Of a stretch of DNA of 64,000 nt, positions 48,109 through 55,413 are shown piece after piece. Positions within the stretch are counted from its first letter, which is position 1, and the number at the start of each line of letters is the position of its first letter. The position numbers and the translations under genes were made by a program. Under the pieces are notes generated by a model, which had not been told where the DNA came from, did no database searches, and was given only the letters and a program-made list of their open reading frames with translations. Source of the DNA: Mycobacterium shigaense (GTDB taxonomy: Bacteria > Actinomycetota > Actinomycetes > Mycobacteriales > Mycobacteriaceae); contig NZ_AP018164.1 of NCBI RefSeq assembly GCF_002356315.1, positions 3,844,001 to 3,908,000 on the forward strand, read 5' to 3'.

Positions 48109-49029
48109 TCAGTAAAGCGCGTTGGCGAGATTGCGGCGGCCGGCCACAACCTCGGGATCGGCGGGGTCGAAAAGCTCGAAGAGCTCGACCAGCCGGGTGC
48201 GCACCGCGGTGCGCTCGTCACCGGAAGCGCTGCGCACCAACGCGATCAGACGATCGAATGCCGCACTCACGTCCTGGTTGAGGATCTGCACGTCGGCAGC
48301 CGCGAATGCGGCATCGATGTCCGCGGGCGCAGCGTCCGCAACGGCCACGGCGTCCGGGCGCTGCGCGGTGGCACGGGTGAGGAAGTCGATCTGGCGGATG
48401 GCGCCTTTGGCCTCGACGCTGCCCGGGTTGGCGTCCAGTATCGCCTGATACGACTGCTTTGCCGCGGCGAAGTCACCGGACTCGAGAAGTTGGCGCGCCT
48501 GCTCCAGTTCCGGGTCGACCTCGGCTGCGTCCTCGGAACCCGCCGGTCCCCTTAACTTTCCGGCCGTCGCCGACAGCAGGGAGTCCACCCAGCGGCGCAA
48601 CTGGTCGGCGGGCTGCGGACCCTGGAAGCTCGAAATCGGCTGTCCCGCAGCCAAAGCCACGACCGTGGGGACCGCCTCAACGCCGAATATCTGGGCCACC
48701 CTGGGCGCGACGTCGACATTGACTGTGCCCAGCGACCACTTGCCGTTGTCCTCGGCGGCCAGGGCGGACAGCGTGTCCACCAGCTCCACGCACACCTCGC
48801 TGCGCGGCGACCACAACGCCACCACGACCGGCACCTCGTCGGAGCGCACCAACACTTCGCTCTCGAAGTTGGCCTCGGTGATCTCGGTGCCTGTCGCGGT
48901 GCCCGACGGGGGGGTCGCCCGGCCCGCGGGAGCACCCGCTGGCGTGCTCTGTTGGGCTCGCTGCTTGAGGCCGGAAAGGTCGACCGCACCGCTCAGTGCG
49001 GGCCCGATGGAAGGTCGCGGACGCGTCAC
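48109..49029 (-). CDS. CnoX/YbbN-like chaperedoxin (thioredoxin fold + TPR)
   Basis: A 306-residue protein, GTG start 49029. Residues about 55-155 form a thioredoxin fold, but the active site is VVALWSPRSEVCVELV: the first Cys of WCxxC is replaced, leaving one Cys. The same arrangement (WSERSxxC) marks E. coli CnoX, a chaperone that protects clients from oxidation. The C-terminal part (ARQLLESGDFAAAKQSYQAILDANPGSVEAKGAI) is TPR-like and completes the CnoX architecture. Corresponds to Rv1324. Disulfide reductase activity is unlikely. Confidence 0.88.
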   Translation of the reverse strand: MTRPRPSIGPALSGAVDLSGLKQRAQQSTPAGAPAGRATPPSGTATGTEITEANFESEVLVRSDEVPVVVALWSPRSEVCVELVDTLSALAAEDNGKWSLGTVNVDVAPRVAQIFGVEAVPTVVALAAGQPISSFQGPQPADQLRRWVDSLLSATAGKLRGPAGSEDAAEVDPELEQARQLLESGDFAAAKQSYQAILDANPGSVEAKGAIRQIDFLTRATAQRPDAVAVADAAPADIDAAFAAADVQILNQDVSAAFDRLIALVRSASGDERTAVRTRLVELFELFDPADPEVVAGRRNLANALY

Positions 49030-49208
49030 GCCGTCAAGTCTGTCATGCGCGCCGGCTATCGCTACACCCGGTGGCGCTCGCGCCCCGGCGGACCACCCAG
49101 GCACCGGAGATCATCGCTCTACTGACCGGTAACCAGGGCTTATGACCAAAGTCACAACAGCACACAGGCATCGTATTTCAGCACCGCCGGCCGCGCCTGC
49201 CGGCCCAG

Positions 49209-50390
49209 CTAACTCGCGCGCAGGATAAGGGCGTCGCCCTGGCCGCCCGCCCCGCACAGCGCGGCGACACCGTAGCCGCCGCCGCGGCGGGCCAGCTCCA
49301 GCGCTACGTGCAGCGTGATGCGGGCTCCGGACATGCCGATCGGGTGCCCAACGGCGATGGCGCCGCCGTTGACATTGACGATCGCGGGGTCGATGCCGAG
49401 TTCGCGCGTCGAGGCCAGTGCCACCGCGGCGAACGCCTCGTTGATCTCCGCCACATCGAGCTGGTCAACCCCGATGCCCTCGCGGCCAAGCGCCTTGCGG
49501 ATTGCGTTGGCCGGCTGCGATTGCAGCGTCGAATCCGGGCCGGCCACCACGCCGTGCGCGCCGATCTCGGCCAGCCAGGTCACACCGAGCTCGGCGGCCT
49601 TGTCCTTGTTCATCACCACGACCGCGGCGGCGCCGTCGGAGATCTGCGAGGCCGAGCCGGCGGTGATGGTGCCGTCTTTGCGGAAGGCGGGCTTGAGGCC
49701 GCCCAGCGAATCGGCCGTGGTGTTTGCGCGAATGCCCTCGTCCTGGGTGAACGGCAGCGGATCACCTTTGCGCTGCGGGATGTTGACCGGCGCCACTTCG
49801 TCGGTGAAGACACCGTCCTTCCACGCGGCGGCGGCCTTCTGGTGCGACCGCGCGGCGAACTCGTCCTGCTCGGCGCGGGTGAACTTGTCCACGTCATTGC
49901 GCTGCTCGGTGAGCGCGCCCATCGGCTGGTCGGTGAACACGTCGTGCAAACCGTCGTAGGCCAGGTGGTCCAAGACGGTGACATTGCCGTACTTGTAGCC
50001 CGCTCGGCTGTCCATCAGCAGATGCGGCGCCTTGGACATGGACTCCTGACCGCCGGCCACCACCACGTCGAACTCGCCGGCTCGAATGAGCTGGTCAGCC
50101 AATGCGATGGCGTCGATACCCGACAGGCACATCTTGTTGATCGTCAGCGCCGGGACGTCCCAACCGATGCCCGCGGCCACAGCGGCCTGCCGCGCCGGCA
50201 TCTGCCCGGCGCCGGCCGTCAGCACCTGTCCCATGATCACGTACTCGACCAAAGAGGCCGGAACCCGCGCCTTCTCCAGCGCCCCGGCGATCGCGATACC
50301 ACCCAGATCGCTACCCGAAAAATCCTTCAGCGAACCCATCAACTTCCCGATCGGGGTCCGCGCCCCAGCAACGATCACCGACGTCGTCAT
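49209..50390 (-). CDS. fadA4: Acetyl-CoA acetyltransferase (FadA4-type thiolase)
   Basis: A complete 393-residue biosynthetic-type thiolase. Nucleophile Cys in INKMCLSGIDAIALADQLI (about residue 88), VNVNGGAIAVGHPIGMSGAR (His near 349) and ALCGAGGQGDALILRAS at the end (second Cys). It joins or splits acetoacetyl-CoA. It corresponds to FadA4 (Rv1323) by position. Divergent from the methylmalonyl-CoA epimerase gene, 81 bp away; both handle short acyl-CoAs. Confidence 0.93.
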   Translation of the reverse strand: MTTSVIVAGARTPIGKLMGSLKDFSGSDLGGIAIAGALEKARVPASLVEYVIMGQVLTAGAGQMPARQAAVAAGIGWDVPALTINKMCLSGIDAIALADQLIRAGEFDVVVAGGQESMSKAPHLLMDSRAGYKYGNVTVLDHLAYDGLHDVFTDQPMGALTEQRNDVDKFTRAEQDEFAARSHQKAAAAWKDGVFTDEVAPVNIPQRKGDPLPFTQDEGIRANTTADSLGGLKPAFRKDGTITAGSASQISDGAAAVVVMNKDKAAELGVTWLAEIGAHGVVAGPDSTLQSQPANAIRKALGREGIGVDQLDVAEINEAFAAVALASTRELGIDPAIVNVNGGAIAVGHPIGMSGARITLHVALELARRGGGYGVAALCGAGGQGDALILRAS

Positions 50391-50471
50391 AACTACCTCC
50401 TAGGCGGGGGCGGGCGGCCGATTCGGCCTCCCCGAGAAGCGCAACCTTTGCCGCCAGGTTACCTTTATGAG

Positions 50472-50927
50472 ATGACGACCGATCAAGTTGACGCCCGTCA
50501 CCTCCTGGCCACCTCTCTGGTGACCGGCCTCGATCACGTCGGCATTGCGGTCGCCGATCTCGACGCCGCCATCGCCTGGTATCACGACCATCTCGGCATG
50601 ATCCTGGTGCACGAGGAAGTCAACGACGATCAGGGCATTCGCGAGGCGATGCTGGCCGTGCCCGGCACCAGCGCGCAGCTGCAGCTGATGGCCCCGCTCA
50701 ACGACACGTCGACGATCGCGAAATTCATGGAGAAGCGCGGACCGGGCATCCAGCAGATGGCGGTTCGGGTCAGCGATCTGGACACCATCTGCGACCAGCT
50801 GCGGGAACAGAACGTGCGACTGGTCTACGAGGCGGCTCGTCGCGGTACTGCCAACTCGCGGGTCAACTTCATCCACCCCAAGGACGCCGGCGGCGTGCTC
50901 ATCGAGCTGGTCGAGCCGGCCTCTTAG
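50472..50927 (+). CDS. mce: Methylmalonyl-CoA epimerase
   Basis: A 151-residue VOC-fold metalloenzyme that interconverts (R)- and (S)-methylmalonyl-CoA. Start ATG 50472. Marks: VTGLDHVGIAVADLDAAIAWYHDHLGM (metal His), QLQLMAPLNDTSTIAKFMEKRGPGIQQMAVRV and NFIHPKDAGGVLIELVEP (metal Glu). Corresponds to Rv1322A. It serves propionyl-CoA metabolism, which the catabolic operons in this window may feed. Confidence 0.93.
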   Translation: MTTDQVDARHLLATSLVTGLDHVGIAVADLDAAIAWYHDHLGMILVHEEVNDDQGIREAMLAVPGTSAQLQLMAPLNDTSTIAKFMEKRGPGIQQMAVRVSDLDTICDQLREQNVRLVYEAARRGTANSRVNFIHPKDAGGVLIELVEPAS

Positions 50928-50937
50928 GGCGATTCGA

Positions 50938-51234
50938 TCACGACCACTTTCGGGTGGGGCCTCGTCGCGCCCGACTAGCCCAGCACGGCGTGTGCCAGTG
51001 CCGCCGCTCGTCGACACCGGCCTGTGGCGAGTCAGTCGGCCACACCACCAAATGGGCGGTGCCGGAACGGATTTCATGATCGCAGCCCGGGCAACGGTAG
51101 ATCTTGAGCGCACGTGCCGCGACGACGGTACGCACCTCGTAGGCGTAGCCGCCGGGCCCCGTTTCCACCCGGCGCAATACCGACGACAGCTTGGGCGGCT
51201 GCTGTCGGCGTGGCGGGGTGCGGCGCCGGGCCAT
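50938..51234 (-). CDS. Small zinc-finger-like protein (Rv1322-type)
   Basis: A 98-residue basic protein, ATG 51234 (MARRRTPPRRQQPPKLSSVL). IYRCPGCDHEIRSGTAHLVVWP followed 20 residues later by RRHWHTPCW gives Cys-x2-Cys and His-x4/His-x2-Cys spacing that suits a treble-clef zinc site of HNH-like shape. Often annotated as an ATP/GTP-binding protein without visible support. It is 23 bp downstream of nucS on the same strand, so a link to DNA repair is possible. Confidence 0.82.
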   Translation of the reverse strand: MARRRTPPRRQQPPKLSSVLRRVETGPGGYAYEVRTVVAARALKIYRCPGCDHEIRSGTAHLVVWPTDSPQAGVDERRHWHTPCWASRARRGPTRKWS

Positions 51235-51257
51235 GGCAACAAGTCTAGTCCGGCAAG

Positions 51258-51938
51258 TCAGAACAACCGGTACTCGTCGCTGTCCATTCCCCGCATCTTG
51301 TCGTAATCCAGTGTGAGACAACGTATCCCGCGGTCTGTAGCTAAAGTTCGCGCCTGTGGTTTAATCTGCTGGGCGGCGAACACTCCCTGTACCGGAGCGA
51401 GAACGGTGTCGCGATTGAGCAATTCAAGATAGCGGGTCAGCTGCTCGACACCGTCGATCTCGCCGCGCCGCTTGATCTCCACCGCGACCGAGCCGCCGTC
51501 GGCGTCGCGACACAGCAGATCGACGGGCCCGATCGCGGTCATGTACTCGCGGCGGACCAGCGTGTAACCCTCCCCCAGCAGCTGCACATGCTCGGCGAGC
51601 AACGCCTGAAGATGGGCCTCCACGCCGTCCTTGACCAACCCGGGATCGACACCCAGGTCGTGGCTGGAGTCGTGCTCGATCTCCTCGACGGTGATGCGCA
51701 GCTGTTCGCCCGTCTTGTTCTCGACCACCCACAGCGGCGTCTCGCCGGTGACCTCCTCGGTCAGCCAGCACGGCGGACTCATCCAATTCAACGGCTTGTA
51801 GGCTCGGTCGTCGGCGTGCACACTGACCGATCCGTCGGCTTTGAAGAGCAACAACCTGCGCGCCGAGGGCAGATGCGCGGTAAGCCGGCCCACGTAGTCG
51901 ACCGTGCACTGGGCGATCACTAGACGCACCCGACTCAC
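51258..51938 (-). CDS. nucS: NucS mismatch endonuclease
   Basis: A 226-residue protein, GTG start 51938. NucS/EndoMS cuts both strands at mismatches and gives actinobacteria mismatch repair without MutS/MutL. The N-terminal part (LVIAQCTVDYVGRL ... VSVHADDRAYKPLNWMSPP) dimerises and flips bases. The C-terminal RecB-like nuclease shows GPVDLLCRDADGGSVAVEIKRRG, with the Asp, Glu and Lys of the active site. The C-terminus DSDEYRLF contains a plausible beta-clamp contact. Divergent from the cyclase, 36 bp apart. Confidence 0.96.
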   Translation of the reverse strand: MSRVRLVIAQCTVDYVGRLTAHLPSARRLLLFKADGSVSVHADDRAYKPLNWMSPPCWLTEEVTGETPLWVVENKTGEQLRITVEEIEHDSSHDLGVDPGLVKDGVEAHLQALLAEHVQLLGEGYTLVRREYMTAIGPVDLLCRDADGGSVAVEIKRRGEIDGVEQLTRYLELLNRDTVLAPVQGVFAAQQIKPQARTLATDRGIRCLTLDYDKMRGMDSDEYRLF

Positions 51939-51974
51939 CTTAGAGCGTCGTCAACGAATTAGGCTGACGCCACC

Positions 51975-53582
51975 ATGTCGGCGAACACGAGCCTGGCACA
52001 ACGCCTGGGGCGGCTGCTGGAAAGGGTGACCCGCCAGAGCGGCCGCCTGCAGGAGACGCCCGCCTACGGTTCGCTGCTTCTCGGCCGGGTCAGCGAGAGC
52101 CAGGCCCGCCGACGGGTACGTATTCAACTCATCCTGACCATCTTCATCCTCGGCGCCAATCTGATCGGGATCGGCGTCTCGCTGTTACTGCTGGCCGTCG
52201 CATTCCCGTCGCCCAGCATCTTCACCGACGCGCCCGGATGGCTCACCTGGGCCGTGGCGCCCGGGTATGTCGTGGTCGCGCTTGCCCTGGGGGCATTCTG
52301 GATCACCTGGCAGACGGTGGCTGCGCTGCGCTGGGCGATCGAAGGGCGCACACCCACGCTCGATGACGAGCGCAAGACTTTCCTGGCCCCGTTCTACCTG
52401 GCGCTCGGGGTGCTGGTGCTGTGGGGAATCGGGGCGGCGTTGCTGACCACGCTCTACGGGCTGACCGACAAGCTGTTCATCCCGATCGTGGGTTTCTCGG
52501 TGAGCTTCTGCGGCATCCTGGTGGCCACCGCCTGCTACCTGTTCACCGAGTTCGCGTTGCGGCCGGTAGCCGCCCAGGCGCTGGAGGCCGGACGGGCACC
52601 GAAGCGGTTGGCGCCGGGCATCATGGGCCGGACCCTGACCGTGTGGCTGTTGGGCTCCGGCGTCCCGGTGCTCGGCATCATCGTCACCGCGCTGCTGGGC
52701 GGCGTGGTGCTCGACAATCTCAGCAAGACCCAATTGGCGGTTGCCATCTTGGTGATATCGGCGGCCGCGTTGATCTTCGGCTTCGTGCTGATGTGGATCC
52801 TGTCCTGGCTGACCGCAACGCCGGTCCGGGTCGTCCGCGCTGCGCTCAGGCGAGTGGAGCAGGGTGATTTGCGGGGCGACCTGGTGGTATTCGACGGCAC
52901 CGAGCTCGGCGAGCTGCAGCGCGGGTTCAACGCGATGGTCGACGGTTTGCGGGAGCGGGAGCGGGTGCGCGACCTTTTCGGCCGGCACGTCGGCCGTGAG
53001 GTCGCCCTGGCCGCCGAACGCGAGCGCCCGAAACTGGGTGGCGAAGAACGGCACGTCGCCGTGGTCTTCATCGACATCGTCGGCTCCACCCAATTGGTGA
53101 CCAGCCAGCGCCCGACCGACGTCGTCGCGGTGCTCAACCGGTTCTTCGCGGTCGTCGTCGAAGAAGTCGATCGCCATTGCGGTCTGGTTAACAAGTTCGA
53201 GGGCGACGCGTCGCTGGCGATTTTCGGGGCGCCAAATCATCTTGACTGTCCCGAAGATGCGGCATTGGCCGCCGCGCGGACCATCTGCGAACGTCTGTCC
53301 GACGAGATATCCGAACTCACCGCCGGCATCGGCGTGGCGGCCGGGCAGGTCGTTGCCGGCAATATCGGCGCCAAGGAACGATTTGAATACACCGTGATCG
53401 GAGAGCCGGTCAACGAGGCGGCGCGCCTGTGCGAGTTGGCCAAATCGCACGTGGGCCGTTTGCTGGCGACCGCCGACACCGTGCAGGCGGCAAGCGAAAG
53501 CGAGCGCGTCCGTTGGTCTTTGGGTGACACCGTGACGCTTCGCGGGCATGACCACCCCACCCGGCTGGCTTGGCTCCCCTGA
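51975..53582 (+). CDS. Membrane class III adenylate cyclase with HAMP domain (Rv1318c-Rv1320c type)
   Basis: A 535-residue cyclase. Six membrane segments cover about residues 50-285, then HAMP (TATPVRVVRAALRRVEQGDLRGDLVVFDGTELGELQRGFNAMVDGL), then the cyclase domain (about 350-535). Catalytic residues visible: first metal Asp in VVFIDIVGSTQL, Lys and Asp of NKFEGDASLAIFGAP, and the Asn/Arg of GEPVNEAARLCELAK. It makes cAMP in response to a membrane or lipid signal. M. tuberculosis has three such genes in tandem before alkA; only one is present here, followed by the 53583-63240 insertion. Confidence 0.93.
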   Translation: MSANTSLAQRLGRLLERVTRQSGRLQETPAYGSLLLGRVSESQARRRVRIQLILTIFILGANLIGIGVSLLLLAVAFPSPSIFTDAPGWLTWAVAPGYVVVALALGAFWITWQTVAALRWAIEGRTPTLDDERKTFLAPFYLALGVLVLWGIGAALLTTLYGLTDKLFIPIVGFSVSFCGILVATACYLFTEFALRPVAAQALEAGRAPKRLAPGIMGRTLTVWLLGSGVPVLGIIVTALLGGVVLDNLSKTQLAVAILVISAAALIFGFVLMWILSWLTATPVRVVRAALRRVEQGDLRGDLVVFDGTELGELQRGFNAMVDGLRERERVRDLFGRHVGREVALAAERERPKLGGEERHVAVVFIDIVGSTQLVTSQRPTDVVAVLNRFFAVVVEEVDRHCGLVNKFEGDASLAIFGAPNHLDCPEDAALAAARTICERLSDEISELTAGIGVAAGQVVAGNIGAKERFEYTVIGEPVNEAARLCELAKSHVGRLLATADTVQAASESERVRWSLGDTVTLRGHDHPTRLAWLP

Positions 53583-53639
53583 CTTGCGGACGCGTCACAC
53601 GCCGCGATTTCTTCCGGTCAGCAACAGATCGCGCCCGTA

Positions 53640-53672
53640 ATATCTGGTCGATATCTGGTCGATATCTGGTCG
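53640..53672 (+). repeat. Three perfect tandem copies of ATATCTGGTCG (11 bp)
   Basis: Copies at 53640-53650, 53651-53661 and 53662-53672, exact. A period of 11 bp is close to one helical turn, so three proteins could bind on the same face of the DNA. It lies 58 bp after the cyclase stop. Confidence 0.85.
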
Positions 53673-53896
53673 CCCGGAATCACGCTCCATCAGGAGGTTC
53701 GAGGCTGGCAAAAGTAATGCGGCCTGCGGTTGTCTTGACGATGCGCTCCAACGAGCGGGGACAACGGAAGCCCGCTAGTGTTTCTGGCAGATTTCTGTGG
53801 TTTGGGGGAATTTTCGACTTACCGCACGAACAGTTCATACGCAATTTAGGCTGTGAGGCAGTGGTACTGATGTCCCACAAACCACGGTGAGCCTAA

Positions 53897-53913
53897 AGGT
53901 TCCGTAGGAACCT
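53897..53913. repeat. Perfect inverted repeat AGGTTCC-GTA-GGAACCT
   Basis: Seven-bp arms around a 3-nt loop, 105 bp upstream of the 54019 start. It could be an operator or an RNA hairpin. It lacks a following T-run, so it is not a classical terminator. Confidence 0.7.
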
Positions 53914-53948
53914 GCACGACAGGACTTCCCTCGGCGCTCAAAGTCATT

Positions 53949-53996
53949 TAGCGACTAGAGAGCGGTGACGTTAAGGTCTTCGGACCGGCGTCGCTA
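53949..53996 (+). ncRNA. Possible structured 5' leader (nested hairpin)
   Basis: The outer stem TAGCGAC (53949-53955) / GTCGCTA (53990-53996) is perfect. Inside is GGTC-TTCG-GACC (53975-53986), a stem closed by the very stable UUCG tetraloop. It ends 22 bp before the first ATG of the operon, so it may affect translation. The structure is read by eye; no known riboswitch family is recognised. Confidence 0.4.
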
Positions 53997-54018
53997 GTGG
54001 ACAAATGGAAGGTGGCGC

Positions 54019-55413
54019 ATGTTTTTGGGGACGGTTGACGACTGGACAGCCGAGGGCACCGTCGTGTCCTGGTATCCCACGGCGAGGACTCACGCGTCCG
54101 CAGCCGAAGCGCAGCCACATCCGGCCCCGGTGAGCCACCAGCAGTCTCAGCATCTCCGCTATTACCGCCGCCAGGTCGGCCGTGGCCGCGACATCCCGCG
54201 CCTGTGTATTGGCGCCTGGGAGATCGACGGCATCTGCGATATCTCCGCAATGACGGACGCCCTGAATGCGCACCTACGGCGACACGACACCTATCACGAC
54301 CGATTCGACTTCGGCGACGACGACGAAATCCTTCGCTATGTGATTGCCGAGCCGGAGAAGATCACCGTCTCGCCAAAAGATCTGGGCAGAATGACCCCCG
54401 CCCAGATTCGCAAACTGATTCTTGATACGCCCGACCCACTGCAATGGGACTGCTTTACCTTCGGAGTCATTCAGGGGGACGACCGCTTCACCATCTATAT
54501 CGCCATCGACCATCTACGCGCCGACGGTATGTCGGCCGGGGTGATCTTCCTCGATATCCAGACGATGTACTTCACGGCGCTGCAAAATGGAAACGAAATC
54601 CTGCCGCCGGCGCCCAGCCACCGCGAATACAGCGCAAATCAGCGTGCCTACATCCAAAGCCTGGACGAGGACTCACCCGAGATCCGTTCATGGCGGGCCT
54701 TTCTCGCGGCGAACAACGGATCGCTGCCGAGATTTCCGCTGGAACTGGGCGAGGCGAACGCCGATACGCCCGGGGCCATCGACGTGTTCGATCTGATCGA
54801 TGACGAGCAGGCCCGGCGGTTCGAAGCGGCGTGCCGCGCCGCAGGAGCGCGCTTCAGCGGTGGCGTGTTCGCCTGCGCCGCGCTGGCCGAGCATCGATTG
54901 ACAGGCGCTGCAACGTATTTCGGTCTCACCCCGTTCGACAACCGTCGAGATCTCGCCCACGCCACCGCGGTCGGCTGGCTGGCCAGCTTCATCCCGTTGA
55001 CGATTCCGACCGCGGGCGCCACATTCGACGAGGCCGTGAGTGCCGCCCAGACATCCTTCGATGCCAACACCGCCCTCGGCGCCGTGCCGTACTACCACCT
55101 GCTCGAGTCACCGAGCCAGGAGCCATTCCCGATCGAGGTGCCGGATCATCCGGTTCCCATGCTGTCCTACATCGACATTCGCAAGCTGCCGTTCGGGCAG
55201 AGCTTCGACGGTCTGCGTGCCGGTGTCTGGGGCGACAACCGGCTGTCGGAGACGGTGTGCATGTGGGTCAACCGCATGCATGACCGGACGCACCTGGTGG
55301 TCGCCTACCCTGGCACGGACACCGCCCGCCGGTCCGTGCTGCGCTACGTCGAGGCGATTCGTGCCGAGTTCCAAAGGGTGTCCGACGGCGCCGAGCTGCG
55401 CATCGATGGCTAA
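54019..55413 (+). CDS. PapA-type acyltransferase (condensation-domain fold)
   Basis: A 464-residue protein of the PapA1/PapA2/PapA3 group, which put fatty or polyketide acyl chains on trehalose and similar alcohols. ATG 54019 after GGAAGG. The N-terminus MFLGTVDDWTAEGTVVSWYP and DALNAHLRRHDTYHDRFDF are group-typical. The HxxxD active site is IDHLRADGMS, His165 to Asp169. The second conserved block is WGDNRLSETVCMWVNRMHD near the end. It is first in a four-gene overlapping operon; its stop shares one base with the next ATG (TAATG). The acyl donor and acceptor are unknown; no polyketide synthase is adjacent. Confidence 0.9.
   Translation: MFLGTVDDWTAEGTVVSWYPTARTHASAAEAQPHPAPVSHQQSQHLRYYRRQVGRGRDIPRLCIGAWEIDGICDISAMTDALNAHLRRHDTYHDRFDFGDDDEILRYVIAEPEKITVSPKDLGRMTPAQIRKLILDTPDPLQWDCFTFGVIQGDDRFTIYIAIDHLRADGMSAGVIFLDIQTMYFTALQNGNEILPPAPSHREYSANQRAYIQSLDEDSPEIRSWRAFLAANNGSLPRFPLELGEANADTPGAIDVFDLIDDEQARRFEAACRAAGARFSGGVFACAALAEHRLTGAATYFGLTPFDNRRDLAHATAVGWLASFIPLTIPTAGATFDEAVSAAQTSFDANTALGAVPYYHLLESPSQEPFPIEVPDHPVPMLSYIDIRKLPFGQSFDGLRAGVWGDNRLSETVCMWVNRMHDRTHLVVAYPGTDTARRSVLRYVEAIRAEFQRVSDGAELRIDG

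Larger units (their letters stand above)
53583..54018. other. 436-bp non-coding leader/promoter region of the acyltransferase operon
   Basis: No convincing gene is seen. The stretch holds the triple 11-bp repeat at 53640, the inverted repeat at 53897 and the hairpin at 53949. From about 53780 to 53900 it is less GC-rich than its surroundings, as is usual for mycobacterial promoters. It presumably contains the promoter and a long 5' UTR of the operon beginning at 54019. Confidence 0.6.

Noticed and set aside
53640..53672. CRISPR-like array
   Set aside because: The repeats are 11 bp and directly adjacent, without spacers, and no cas gene is present.
53851..53867. CTGTGA resembling half of a PhoP box
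   Set aside because: The second direct repeat 11 bp further is TGGTAC and does not match; a single half-site is not enough.
53570..53890. Open frame of about 106 codons in the leader before the acyltransferase operon
   Set aside because: It begins inside the cyclase gene, spans the tandem repeats, has no ribosome site and no recognisable domain; the region reads better as leader DNA.
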